Positions 1 to 6,666 of a DNA stretch of 17,048 nt are shown piece by piece. The stretch covers positions 1-17,048 of the forward strand of contig LADV01000027.1 in assembly GCA_000961805.1 (NCBI GenBank), written 5' to 3'. The DNA is from Peptococcaceae bacterium BRH_c23. Its GTDB lineage: Bacteria > Bacillota_B > Desulfitobacteriia > Desulfitobacteriales > Desulfitobacteriaceae. Positions within the stretch are counted from its first letter, which is position 1. The number at the start of each line of letters is the position of its first letter. The notes under the pieces are model-generated. The model had not been told where the DNA came from. It saw only the letters and a list, made by a program, of their open reading frames with translations, and did not search any database. The position numbers and the translations under genes are program-made.

Positions 1-47
1 GCACGCCGCCAGCGTTCGTCCTGAGCCAGGATCAAACTCTCCAAAAA
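1..47 (-). rRNA. 16S rRNA gene, 5' end only (truncated by window edge)
   Basis: The reverse complement of the first 40 bases contains the universal 16S 5' sequence AGAGTTTGATCCTGGCTCAG followed by the conserved GACGAACGCTGGCGGCGTGC block. The gene runs leftward out of the window, so only about 47 nt of the mature rRNA are present. The exact mature 5' end (about 47) is estimated by placing AGAGTTTG at E. coli position 8. Confidence 0.97.
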
Positions 48-100
48 AAGTTATTCAAACTTCTACTATTGAAGAAGATGATTCGCTCATGATTTATTTT

Positions 101-118
101 GAAACTCCTTCGAGTTTC
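101..118 (-). other. Hairpin in the 16S rRNA leader
   Basis: GAAACTC (101-107) and GAGTTTC (112-118) form a perfect 7-bp stem with a 4-nt loop inside the transcribed leader between boxA and the 16S gene. It may help leader folding or processing; the RNase III stem partner would lie outside the window. Confidence 0.4.
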
Positions 119-142
119 TCTCATTGGCTGTCCTTGTTGTTT

Positions 143-156
143 AGTTTTCAAAGACC
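143..156 (-). promoter_or_regulatory. boxA-like rRNA antitermination element
   Basis: On the minus strand this reads GGTCTTTGAAAACT, close to the Firmicute rRNA boxA (TGTTCTTTGAAAACT). It lies downstream of all three promoters and about 95 nt before the mature 16S end, where NusB/NusE-boxA antitermination complexes load. The assignment rests on motif and position only. Confidence 0.65.
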
Positions 157-161
157 ATGAC

Positions 162-236
162 TCTTTAGCCATTTGCGGCCGGATTTACATCTTAGCATTT
201 CCAACTCTCGTTGTCAACAACTAATTTCCGTAAGTT
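162..236. repeat. Promoter cassette repeat, copy 1 (pairs with 288-361)
   Basis: About 75 bp that align with 288-361 with one 1-nt indel and scattered substitutions. The shared block runs from TCTTTRGCCATTTG through the GGCCGGAT element, the promoter -10 and -35, and the GTCAAYAACTAATTT tract. Each copy carries one complete rRNA promoter. Confidence 0.8.
189..217 (-). promoter_or_regulatory. rRNA promoter P1 (sigma-A)
   Basis: Minus strand: -35 TTGACA (212-217), exactly 17 bp spacer, -10 TAAGAT (189-194). It is the promoter nearest to the 16S gene, with the start point expected near 182. The -35 is a perfect consensus, as expected for rRNA promoters. Confidence 0.85.
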
Positions 237-287
237 TTGATCTAGTTGCGTGAAGCCTTGACTCCTTGCATTTTCGATCACTGTGCG

Positions 288-361
288 TCTTTGGCCATTT
301 GGGCCGGATGCATATCGTAGCATTTCTAAGTCTTGTTGTCAATAACTAATTTTGCTAAGTT
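288..361. repeat. Promoter cassette repeat, copy 2 (pairs with 162-236)
   Basis: Second copy of the rRNA promoter cassette, carrying P2. A third, more diverged partial copy begins with TTCGATCGCTATGC near 393 and leads into P3. This suggests the promoter array arose by tandem duplication with a period of about 115-125 bp. Confidence 0.8.
314..342 (-). promoter_or_regulatory. rRNA promoter P2 (sigma-A)
   Basis: Minus strand: -35 TTGACA (337-342), 17 bp spacer, -10 TACGAT (314-319). It lies 125 bp upstream of P1 in a nearly identical sequence context, so it is a duplicated promoter cassette. Confidence 0.85.
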
Positions 362-428
362 ATATCGAACACAGATCAACTATTAACCTTTACTATTCGA
401 TCGCTATGCTCCTTTGAGGCGCTCGGTT

Positions 429-458
429 ATAATACCATCTTTGACAAGATGATGTCAA
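429..458 (-). promoter_or_regulatory. rRNA promoter P3 (sigma-A)
   Basis: Minus strand: -35 TTGACA (453-458), 18 bp spacer, -10 TATTAT (429-434). It is the most upstream of three tandem promoters and has the -10 closest to consensus. Its downstream sequence (about 393-428) is a degenerate relative of the P1 and P2 cassettes. Confidence 0.75.
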
Positions 459-559
459 TTATTATTTCACAATATACTTTTTTTATGCAGGTTCTCTAGA
501 ATTATTAGTGAACTTATCCAGTTCACTAGATATTATTCCTGAATGCTAACCGCTACTCC

Positions 560-883
560 CTAGCGAACTATAATAATAATCCACCTAGTCCGTACAATAT
601 CATAAAATAAACAATTACTGACCCGCATTCTCTTCTTCCAATGATGATGCCACTTTGCGCCTAAGAATTGCCCTAAAAAAAAAGCCCCGAATAATATGGG
701 AAAGGTCGTCCATTCCCACCCGAGATCGAATCGTATACGAAGCAACATAATCACGAGAACCGGTAAATGGACCGATAAAAACCATTGCCCTGTAAACTTC
801 TTAACATTCCCTCTCCAATACCCAAAAGGGATATTTAACAACAACACTACAATTAAAACGATAACCCAAATCAAGTGCCCCAT
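560..883 (-). CDS. Small hypothetical membrane protein (107 aa)
   Basis: I do not recognise a named family. The protein begins with a very hydrophobic helix (residues about 4-20), has a second helix around 33-50 and a third around 58-75, then a basic tail with a HHHWKKR segment, so a three-helix inner-membrane protein with a positively charged, probably cytoplasmic C-terminus is likely. The ATG at 883 has only a G-run immediately before it; a TTG three codons in (MGHL) would sit at a better distance from that GGGGG run and may be the true start. It lies alone between the rRNA promoter array and the divergent amidase gene. That it is a real gene is supported by coherent membrane-protein composition over the full length, not by homology. 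Confidence 0.6.
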   Translation of the reverse strand: MGHLIWVIVLIVVLLLNIPFGYWRGNVKKFTGQWFLSVHLPVLVIMLLRIRFDLGWEWTTFPILFGAFFLGQFLGAKWHHHWKKRMRVSNCLFYDIVRTRWIIIIVR

Positions 884-971
884 CCCCCAATTTCTCTGAA
901 TTCTTTGAACAATATCTTTTCTAAATAATGTTTACGAAACACCTTCTTGCAATATACATAAACAGATTACT

Positions 972-981
972 CTCTCGAGAG
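972..981 (+). promoter_or_regulatory. Palindrome overlapping the amidase ribosome binding site
   Basis: CTCTCGAGAG is a perfect 10-bp palindrome whose right half overlaps the Shine-Dalgarno AGAGGAG (978-984) of the amidase gene, 11 nt before its ATG. It could be an operator, or chance. Confidence 0.3.
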
Positions 982-995
982 GAGTGTGCTAATGT

Positions 996-2213
996 ATGTT
1001 TGAGAAGTCGATCGTATTCAGTATTCGAAAGATCTCGGTTTTAGGAGTCATGATTGCAGTGATCATTTTAATTATCGGAGCTCAATCATTGCAATTGACC
1101 TCTACAGTGTCTTCCAGTCTAAAAGATAAAGTTATTGTAATAGACCCTGGACACGGAGGAGCTGACCCAGGGGCTCAAAATTCAGAGTTCAAAGAAAAAG
1201 ACATAAATTTAGATATTTCTTTACGCTTAGGAAAGGTTTTAGATTCAATGGGCTGTATAGTAATACTAACACGCGAGGTTGATAAAGATTTTTTTCTCCC
1301 AGGGTTTGTCCTAGGGCGTATGGCTAAACGAGTAGAGTTGAACAACAGAATTCAGATAGCTACTGAAAACAATGCTGATTTATTTGTGAGCATTCATGCC
1401 AACAGTTTCCCCCAACGAAATTCCTACGGGATGGAAACCTATTACCATCAAAATTCTCCGTCAGGAAAAGTACTGGCGGAAATAATCCAAGCACAGCTTA
1501 CGCAGCTTCAACCCGATAACAAGCGTAAAGCCAAGGCAGGAGATTATTATATTATTAATCAATCCGAAATGCCCTCAGTCATTGTAGAAGTAGGATTTAT
1601 GTCTAATCCTCGAGAAAGAAAACTCTTGCTGTCGGACAATTACCGTGACTCAATCGCCCACGCCATAGGTACAGGGATTGAGCATTACTTTAATGCCTTT
1701 CCACTAGGTGTTCGAGAAAGCTCAACAACATTAGCACCCCCAGATGGTCCTCCCTTAACTCGCGGTGATACCTATAAACTCTACTTTTCAAACGACAACT
1801 TAGAAAACCTTGTTTCTGAAGATCGTTTAATTAATAGATCATCGTGGTCAACCCTAAATCTTGCTCAAAAAGCAAATCTTATCCTAATTCAACTTATTCG
1901 AGGCCCTCAGTCCGACAAACTCGTCCCTACACTTGCTCCAACAACGAAGATACTTTCCTTAACTGTTCAAAATGGCTTAGCTACAATTAACTTTAGTAAA
2001 GAGATCCGGGATGAGTTTCCCGGGGGGGCCTTAGAGGAGGATATTACTATAAGATCGATCGTTTGGTCTGTGATGCAAATCTCCGGAATTGACGGAGTTT
2101 GTATTCTTATTAATGGTGAACGTGGTGAATCCATAGGAGGGCATATCTTCCTAGATCATACGTTTACCACACAACCTGAAGTTCAAACTATGTCACGATC
2201 AAGTAATAATTAG
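996..2213 (+). CDS. N-acetylmuramoyl-L-alanine amidase (Amidase_3) with C-terminal GerMN domain
   Basis: A 405-aa zinc amidase that cleaves the bond between N-acetylmuramate and the L-alanine of peptidoglycan stem peptides, acting outside the membrane. A signal-anchor helix spans about residues 14-32. The Amidase_3 domain (about 45-225) shows VIDPGHGGADPGA with zinc ligand H53, the EKD block with E67, the SIHAN block with H134, and VEVGFMSN with catalytic E198. Residues about 258-395 match the GerMN (sporulation/germination) domain, including the LIRGP and GALEEDI segments. Fusion of amidase and GerMN points to cell-wall remodelling in sporulation, germination or division in a spore former. 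The ATG at 996 follows AGAGGAG at 978-984; an out-of-frame ATG at 992 is not used. It is convergent with prfC. The exact role (CwlD-like or vegetative) cannot be decided from sequence. Confidence 0.92.
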   Translation: MFEKSIVFSIRKISVLGVMIAVIILIIGAQSLQLTSTVSSSLKDKVIVIDPGHGGADPGAQNSEFKEKDINLDISLRLGKVLDSMGCIVILTREVDKDFFLPGFVLGRMAKRVELNNRIQIATENNADLFVSIHANSFPQRNSYGMETYYHQNSPSGKVLAEIIQAQLTQLQPDNKRKAKAGDYYIINQSEMPSVIVEVGFMSNPRERKLLLSDNYRDSIAHAIGTGIEHYFNAFPLGVRESSTTLAPPDGPPLTRGDTYKLYFSNDNLENLVSEDRLINRSSWSTLNLAQKANLILIQLIRGPQSDKLVPTLAPTTKILSLTVQNGLATINFSKEIRDEFPGGALEEDITIRSIVWSVMQISGIDGVCILINGERGESIGGHIFLDHTFTTQPEVQTMSRSSNN

Positions 2214-2235
2214 AATGCTATTCTAGGGAAGACGA

Positions 2236-2266
2236 ATGGCCTAGGCTAATCTTAATCCTAGGCCAT
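2236..2266. terminator. Bidirectional hairpin between amidase and prfC
   Basis: ATGGCCTAGG (2236-2245) and CCTAGGCCAT (2257-2266) form a perfect 10-bp stem with an 11-nt loop, placed between the two convergent stop codons. The T-tract is poor on both sides, so termination efficiency is uncertain, but the position strongly suggests a shared terminator. Confidence 0.6.
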
Positions 2267-2271
2267 GGTTA

Positions 2272-3879
2272 TTAATCTAGCGATATTCCTTTACCCTCTG
2301 GTTGCATGAAAAACTCAATCTCATAACGATCACTTAACCAATTTGCCTTCCATTCATCCAATAACAAAACAGCGTAGTTTTCGTCTTTATCCATCACAAC
2401 GGTACTCATACTTGATTCTGTCAGCAACTTAACCGTCTTAGGATCGCTTTTTACCCAACGTACGATTTCAAAGGGTAGGTGTTGAATATCCACCTGGACT
2501 CCATATTCTTCACGCAAGCGGTATTCTAACACTTCAAATTGCAATTGCCCTACCACTCCGATAATCGGAGCCTCAACTCCAACATTAAGATCTCGAAAGA
2601 CGTGAATGGCTCCTTCTTCCTGTAATTCCTGAATCCCTTTAATGAATTGTTTTCGTTTTAAGGCATTTGCAATATTGATGCGCGCAAAATTTTCAGGGCT
2701 AAAGAAAGGCATTGCCTCAAACTGAAGTCCATCCTTTTCTGTGAGAACATCTCCGATTCGCAAAAGTCCACTATCATGAACCCCTATGATATCCCCCGCA
2801 AAGGCTTCATCAAGAATTGTTCGTTCCTGGGCAAACAGCTGCTGAGGCTGAGCAAGACGAAGTCGGCGATGGGAACGCGTATGAATCACATTCATACCTC
2901 GTTCATATCGGCCCGTGCAAATTCGGATAAAGGCGATACGGTCGCGGTGTTGTGCATTCATGTTAGCTTGAATTTTGAAAATATACCCTGAAAAACTGGG
3001 AGTTTCCGGGTTTAGATGACCAAGATTTGTGCTGCGCGGTTGTGGAGCAGGGGCTAGTTCTAAAAAACTATTCAAAAAGTTGGGAACACCAAAGTTATTC
3101 AGCGCACTCCCAAAAAACACGGGTGTCACTTCTCCCCGATCAACTCGTTCCTGGGAAAAAGCATTTCCTGCCATATCCAGAAGTTCAATTTCCTCGAAAA
3201 GTTGAGTGAGTAGACTATCTCCGATCCCTTCTTGTACTTTTGGATCGCTGAGAGCACCAGATACCGGTGGCTTAGCACTGAATTTACTACTACCTTCCAC
3301 AAACCGCTCAACCTGCTCTGTTTGGCGATCATAAATTCCTTTAAAATCAGGGCCCATACCAATAGGCCAATTCATCGCATAGGATTCGACCCCTAAGACC
3401 TTTTCTACCTCATCCATTAGATCAAGAGGATCTTTCGCATTACGATCACATTTATTAATAAAAGTAAAGATTGGAATTCCCCGTTGACGACAGACCTGAA
3501 ACAGTTTTTTGGTCTGAGTCTCAACTCCTTTGGCAGCGTCAATTAGCATTACCGCACTATCCGCAGCTGTCAACGTCCTGTAGGTGTCTTCACTGAAATC
3601 TTGGTGTCCTGGAGTATCAAGAATATTGATAACATACCCTTGATACTTAAATTGGAGGGCACTTGATGTAATAGAAATCCCACGTTGCCGTTCGAGATCC
3701 ATCCAGTCTGACGTGGCATATCGTTCCGCTTTTCTGGCTTTGACTGACCCAGCTTCGTGAATCGCCCCTCCGAAAAGCAGCAGCTTTTCTGTTAATGTCG
3801 TTTTTCCCGCATCAGGATGGGAAATGATGGCAAAGGTTTTACGAGCATTAATTTCTAATTTTAATTCCATTTGGTTCAA
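2272..3879 (-). CDS. prfC: Peptide chain release factor 3 (RF3)
   Basis: A 535-aa translational GTPase of the RF3 family, which removes RF1/RF2 from the ribosome after peptide release. Full family length. The G domain shows the P-loop SHPDAGKTTLTEK (G1, about residues 20-32), the G2 region QRGISITSS, G3 DTPGHQDFSEDT, and G4 FINKCDRNAKDP; the RF3-type domain 2 follows (IFKIQANMNAQHRDRIAFIR) and then the C-terminal domain with GVVGQLQFEVLEYRL. The TTG at 3879 is the start: AAGGAG (3889-3894) lies 9 nt before it, whereas the in-frame ATG at 3870 would be 18 nt away. It is monocistronic, with its own promoter upstream and a hairpin shared with the convergent amidase gene. Confidence 0.96.
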   Translation of the reverse strand: MNQMELKLEINARKTFAIISHPDAGKTTLTEKLLLFGGAIHEAGSVKARKAERYATSDWMDLERQRGISITSSALQFKYQGYVINILDTPGHQDFSEDTYRTLTAADSAVMLIDAAKGVETQTKKLFQVCRQRGIPIFTFINKCDRNAKDPLDLMDEVEKVLGVESYAMNWPIGMGPDFKGIYDRQTEQVERFVEGSSKFSAKPPVSGALSDPKVQEGIGDSLLTQLFEEIELLDMAGNAFSQERVDRGEVTPVFFGSALNNFGVPNFLNSFLELAPAPQPRSTNLGHLNPETPSFSGYIFKIQANMNAQHRDRIAFIRICTGRYERGMNVIHTRSHRRLRLAQPQQLFAQERTILDEAFAGDIIGVHDSGLLRIGDVLTEKDGLQFEAMPFFSPENFARINIANALKRKQFIKGIQELQEEGAIHVFRDLNVGVEAPIIGVVGQLQFEVLEYRLREEYGVQVDIQHLPFEIVRWVKSDPKTVKLLTESSMSTVVMDKDENYAVLLLDEWKANWLSDRYEIEFFMQPEGKGISLD

Positions 3880-3972
3880 TGTCTTTAACTCCTTAACAAA
3901 CTTTTGTCATACACCTTATTCAAATTTATATCTTTCAATGAACACTTTAATTTTTTAAATTCATAAAGACCT

Positions 3973-4002
3973 ATTATAACACGCTTAAGTACATTTCTTC
4001 AA
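3973..4002 (-). promoter_or_regulatory. Probable sigma-A promoter of prfC
   Basis: Minus strand: -35 TTGAAG (3997-4002), 18 bp spacer, -10 TATAAT (3973-3978, perfect consensus). It lies about 95 nt upstream of the TTG start in an AT-rich leader without other features. Confidence 0.65.
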
Positions 4003-4023
4003 ATCATTTATCCAGTTTTAAAG

Positions 4024-4047
4024 ACCCCCACTTCTATAAGTGGGGGT
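4024..4047. terminator. GC-rich hairpin upstream of the prfC promoter
   Basis: ACCCCCACTT (4024-4033) pairs perfectly with AAGTGGGGGT (4038-4047) around a 4-nt loop. Minus-strand transcripts would follow it with TCTTTAAAAC, a weak U-tract. It probably serves as a second-line terminator behind the strong one at 4094-4140, insulating prfC. Confidence 0.5.
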
Positions 4048-4093
4048 GGTTTAAGTATAAAATGTAAGGTTGTAATAATTTCTGAATAGTACA

Positions 4094-4140
4094 AAAAGGG
4101 GAAGAATTGCTCTCTTTGTAAGAGCAATTCTTCCCCTTTT
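4094..4140 (-). terminator. Strong rho-independent terminator of the TSUP operon
   Basis: A perfect 19-bp stem (4094-4112 with 4122-4140) and a 9-nt loop. On the minus strand the stem ends in CCCC followed by TTTTT, a canonical intrinsic terminator 44 nt after the stop of the last gene of the operon. The symmetric A/T flanks mean it would also work on the plus strand. Confidence 0.92.
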
Positions 4141-4148
4141 CATGACTC

Positions 4149-4162
4149 GTCGGGAGGCCGAC
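4149..4162 (+). terminator. Small terminator-like hairpin reading on the plus strand
   Basis: GTCGG (4149-4153) and CCGAC (4158-4162) form a 5-bp GC stem followed on the plus strand by CTTTTTCTTCTC. No plus-strand gene precedes it, so it is either chance or the end of an unannotated transcript. Confidence 0.3.
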
Positions 4163-4183
4163 CTTTTTCTTCTCACCATAAAA

Positions 4184-5017
4184 TTAATGACCGCCCTTCG
4201 TATTCATTAACATCTCTTTAGTTATATCTGGGTTCTTCCGGGATTCCAAGAAGATGAACAGGTATGCTATTGCCGCACCCACTATCAGAGCAATCATTAC
4301 TGACATAAAACCGTAGGAAGGCCCGTCGTAGATAGCCTGGTCATTTAACCACTTGACAATTCCTACAGTTTCAACATTGAAGGACTCATTACTAGTTCCT
4401 ATAACCTTCCCACCCTTAATAAAATATACAGTGACATTACATTTTTCCTGGGGAATATTAGCAGGGAGTTGTAAACTTGCCTTAAAATTCCCGTCTTTAA
4501 CCTGGACTGTACTTTCGTTTAGCCCGTACAATCCGGCTTTCTTGAAAATAGTTACCAGTGAACTTATAAATTCTTTCGACTGAGACTCATCCAGATTAAC
4601 AGACCCGCTTTCACTATGCTTACTTACCTTAACTGCCTGATAAACAGCTGAGAAATTTTTATCAATACCTAATTCATTTTGAAGGTCTTCTGATAAGTCT
4701 GATACTGGTCTGGATGAAAGTACTTGATATAATTTAGGAACCTTGGCCACAGAAGTATTTTCGACATTCATCCAAAACAGACTTACCTTTCCTTTTTTAC
4801 TCAAATTCAGGATTGAGTCGTTAGGGGAACTAACCTTAATATAGACTCCTGCATTGTCGGGAACGGATCCTGAGATATTTAGAATAGATCCTTTAAAACC
4901 TAATCCTACTTCTATTTTTTCCGGTGAAACCGTTAATTTGTTTTCTGCCGCCATTCCTTGGTGGGCTAAGGAAAAGAAGAATACTAGCCCCAGTAGTACT
5001 ACCCCCAATCGTTTCAT
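4184..5017 (-). CDS. TIGR02186-like membrane-anchored extracytoplasmic protein
   Basis: A 277-aa protein from the ATG at 5017 (a TTG one codon earlier is possible). It has a cleavable signal peptide (MKRLGVVLLGL to about residue 24, site near GMA-AEN), an all-beta-looking extracytoplasmic region, one transmembrane helix near the C-terminus (about 236-258) and a short cytoplasmic tail. The segment with GVYIKV, a KKGKVSLFWMN stretch and YQVLSSRPVSDL resembles the TIGR02186/Alph_Pro_TM family, whose members typically sit next to TauE/SafE exporters; that is family knowledge recalled from sequence pattern, not a search result. Here the exporter stop and this start overlap as TGATG, with a GGGGGTGG ribosome site inside the exporter gene, so the two are translationally coupled. 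It is probably a periplasm-facing accessory of the exporter; biochemical function is unknown. Confidence 0.75.
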   Translation of the reverse strand: MKRLGVVLLGLVFFFSLAHQGMAAENKLTVSPEKIEVGLGFKGSILNISGSVPDNAGVYIKVSSPNDSILNLSKKGKVSLFWMNVENTSVAKVPKLYQVLSSRPVSDLSEDLQNELGIDKNFSAVYQAVKVSKHSESGSVNLDESQSKEFISSLVTIFKKAGLYGLNESTVQVKDGNFKASLQLPANIPQEKCNVTVYFIKGGKVIGTSNESFNVETVGIVKWLNDQAIYDGPSYGFMSVMIALIVGAAIAYLFIFLESRKNPDITKEMLMNTKGGH

Positions 5018-5937
5018 CAATGGCCACCCCCTATAGAAATTAAAGCGGATGGTGCCACAACCAGACTGAGCAGCATTTTAATCATTACCGCTAAAACAAT
5101 CACGGAAAAAATTACTCTTAGCTGCTCAGCCGGAAGCTTTTTACCAAGCTTAGCTCCAAATTGAGCGCCAATGGATGAGCCAATCAACAAAACAATTGCC
5201 AAGACCACATCTACAGTGTGGTTTAGAGTACTTTGAGCCATTGTCACGTTGATGGCAGTAAAAATAATAACAAAAACGCTGGTTCCTACAGCCTTAATTG
5301 TCGGCATCCCTAACAGGTAAATCATCACAGGCAGCATGATGAAACCGCCGCCAACACCCATGAGAGCTGCTAGTATACCAATCAGTAAGCCAAGTAGGAA
5401 AAGTGAGATAACCGAACAATCAATACCCGACACCTCAAAATGCATTTTTATAGGCAACTTGTTCATAAGACGCATTGCCCCGGATTCCTTTGGGGTGCCT
5501 AAATCTTTTTGACCTTTCTTCCTTAAAGAATTAATACTTTCTATAAACATAAAGACCCCTACGCCAAGCAGCATGACTACATAAGTGGATTTTAGTACAA
5601 ATTCAAAATTACCTAAGGACTGTAATATTTTTACTAGAGCCGTCCCAAAACTCCCCCCTATCAAGCTTCCAACAAGTATGATAAAGCCGAGCTTAAAATC
5701 TACATTTTTGTTTCTGCTATGAGCGATAGTACCGGAAACGGAGGCTGCTACAATTTGATTAGTATCAGAGGCAACAGCTACAGCAGGTGGTATACCCATC
5801 CACATAAGAAGTGGGGTTAATAAGAATCCTCCGCCAACTCCGAACAGACCAGAGAGTAAACCAACCATCCCACCCATACCAAGGATGGCAAAAATCGATA
5901 TAGGCATTCTGGCAATAGGAAGGAAAATATCCATCAT
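5017..5937 (-). CDS. TauE/SafE (TSUP) family sulfite/anion exporter
   Basis: A 306-aa polytopic membrane protein with the two internal repeats that define the TSUP family: GLLSGLFGVGGGFLLTPLL near residues 24-42 and LIGILAALMGVGGGFIMLPV near 185-205, each followed by a conserved A(V/I)(G/S)xxxx segment and small-residue helices. Eight or so transmembrane helices with a charged linker (about 140-165) between halves. Family members move sulfite, sulfoacetate, taurine-derived or related sulfur anions; the substrate cannot be read from sequence. It is the middle gene of a three-gene operon with 4-nt overlap to the gene before (ATGA) and coupling to the gene after. ATG at 5937 is adjacent to a G-run; the second ATG at 5934 has better ribosome-site spacing. 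Expected to be under the sigma-54 promoter at 6546-6561. Confidence 0.9.
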   Translation of the reverse strand: MMDIFLPIARMPISIFAILGMGGMVGLLSGLFGVGGGFLLTPLLMWMGIPPAVAVASDTNQIVAASVSGTIAHSRNKNVDFKLGFIILVGSLIGGSFGTALVKILQSLGNFEFVLKSTYVVMLLGVGVFMFIESINSLRKKGQKDLGTPKESGAMRLMNKLPIKMHFEVSGIDCSVISLFLLGLLIGILAALMGVGGGFIMLPVMIYLLGMPTIKAVGTSVFVIIFTAINVTMAQSTLNHTVDVVLAIVLLIGSSIGAQFGAKLGKKLPAEQLRVIFSVIVLAVMIKMLLSLVVAPSALISIGGGH

Positions 5938-6317
5938 TCTCCCCCCCTATTGATATGAAAGGACACAGTTTTGTTTCTCATCATCAGTATTTTGCTGCAA
6001 CAAATACCTGCCTTTTGAAGACCAATACCTAGGAGCATCGTTACCAACAACATTCCAGTTGAACCCCAGGTGAAGTTGGCAACTTGTGGATCTTCAGGAG
6101 TATAAACATTACCGTTAACATCTTTCCATGAGTACAGCTCTTTAGTATCATGATTTTGACTTACAATAACGTGCTTACTAGGATCGTAATAATGAGTGAA
6201 AACTTCTGACTTTAGTAAGTTCAGGCTTATCCAGAAGAAAAGGACAGAAAGGACTAACACTGCGCAACTTAACTTAAAACTAATTTTACCTAACTTTTCG
6301 ACGTTCATTTCGGTCAT
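5934..6317 (-). CDS. Two-helix membrane protein, first gene of TSUP operon
   Basis: A 127-aa protein of no family I recognise. It has an N-terminal transmembrane helix (about residues 13-34), an extracytoplasmic loop of about 50 residues (about 37-85) rich in Tyr, His, Asp and Asn with the segment YSWKDVNGNVYTPEDP, a second helix (about 87-103) and a short tail with a vicinal cysteine pair (GICCS). The start ATG at 6317 has a strong GGGGAGG site 7 nt upstream. Its stop overlaps the exporter start by 4 nt (ATGA), which argues for a functional link to the exporter, perhaps as a subunit or substrate sensor; that role is inference from the overlap alone. Confidence 0.7.
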   Translation of the reverse strand: MTEMNVEKLGKISFKLSCAVLVLSVLFFWISLNLLKSEVFTHYYDPSKHVIVSQNHDTKELYSWKDVNGNVYTPEDPQVANFTWGSTGMLLVTMLLGIGLQKAGICCSKILMMRNKTVSFHINRGGE

Positions 6318-6535
6318 GGCTATTCCTCCCCAAACGAATTTTTGGTATAACTTTACGTGCTACAAAGATAATGGTTAAAATAGTAAAAACCTATAGATGG
6401 AAGAGTCTCAAAATGCTTAAATAAGATTCATTTTTAGATGTGAAATAATTAATTTGTTATTAGGCTTGTAGTCCTCTTTAGTTAAATCACCACCTCCAAG
6501 AGACTGAAATTTTACCAACGATTTGTTTTCCGTAT
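6318..6535 (-). other. Long 5' leader of the TSUP operon mRNA
   Basis: If transcription starts about 12 nt after the -12 element, near 6535, the mRNA has a leader of about 218 nt before the first ATG. It is AT-rich, contains no ORF of useful length, and carries an orphan Shine-Dalgarno-like GGAGGTGGTG (about 6487-6496) that is followed only by GTG-ATT-stop. I see no recognisable riboswitch. Confidence 0.4.
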
Positions 6536-6545
6536 AAGCAATATA

Positions 6546-6561
6546 AGCAAAATCTATGCCA
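6546..6561 (-). promoter_or_regulatory. Sigma-54 (-24/-12) promoter of the TSUP operon
   Basis: Minus strand: TGGCAT (6556-6561), 5 bp, TTGCT (6546-6550), a nearly perfect match to TGGCAC-N5-TTGCW with the invariant GG and GC at correct spacing. It lies in the gap after the terminator of the regulator gene and before the exporter operon. The adjacent regulator is a sigma-54 activator with an intact GSFTGA loop, which supports a functional promoter. Confidence 0.87.
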
Positions 6562-6592
6562 CATCATACAGCCCTGGTTTTCTGGCAAAAAT

Positions 6593-6623
6593 AAAGCCAG
6601 CACCTCTCGAAAGTGCCGGCTTT
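6593..6623 (-). terminator. Rho-independent terminator of the kinase-regulator operon
   Basis: 11-nt arms 6593-6603 and 6613-6623 around a 9-nt loop. In the minus-strand RNA the single non-Watson-Crick position is a G-U wobble (on the plus strand it is A-C), and the stem is followed by ATTTTTGCC. Direction therefore favours termination of transcripts coming from the regulator gene, whose stop codon is at 6667-6669. Confidence 0.85.
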
Positions 6624-6661
6624 GGGAATATTATTTCCCATTCTATGAGTATAAATTACTC
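6624..6661. promoter_or_regulatory. Candidate upstream activator site, copy A
   Basis: Bases 6624-6657 align without gaps to 9930-9963 with 27 of 34 identical (25 of the first 29). The core is a GAAT-N10-ATTC dyad (6626-6643) followed by ATGAGTAT (6645-6652). This copy also contains a second perfect dyad GAGTA-N5-TACTC (6647-6661). Its first dyad is centred about 87 bp from the -12 element of the TSUP sigma-54 promoter, a normal distance for an enhancer site bound by an NtrC-type activator. It sits in the short space between the regulator stop codon and its terminator. Confidence 0.65.
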
Positions 6662-6666
6662 CTTTG

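Noticed and set aside
696..899. A 67-codon plus-strand ORF opposite the 107-aa membrane protein.
   Set aside because: The minus-strand frame has coherent transmembrane helices; the plus-strand frame looks like random translation.
6624..6639. GGGAA-N6-TTCCC read as a second terminator hairpin after the regulator gene.
   Set aside because: Stem of only 5 bp, no T-tract, and the same sequence recurs near 9930 where no gene ends; an activator site explains it better.
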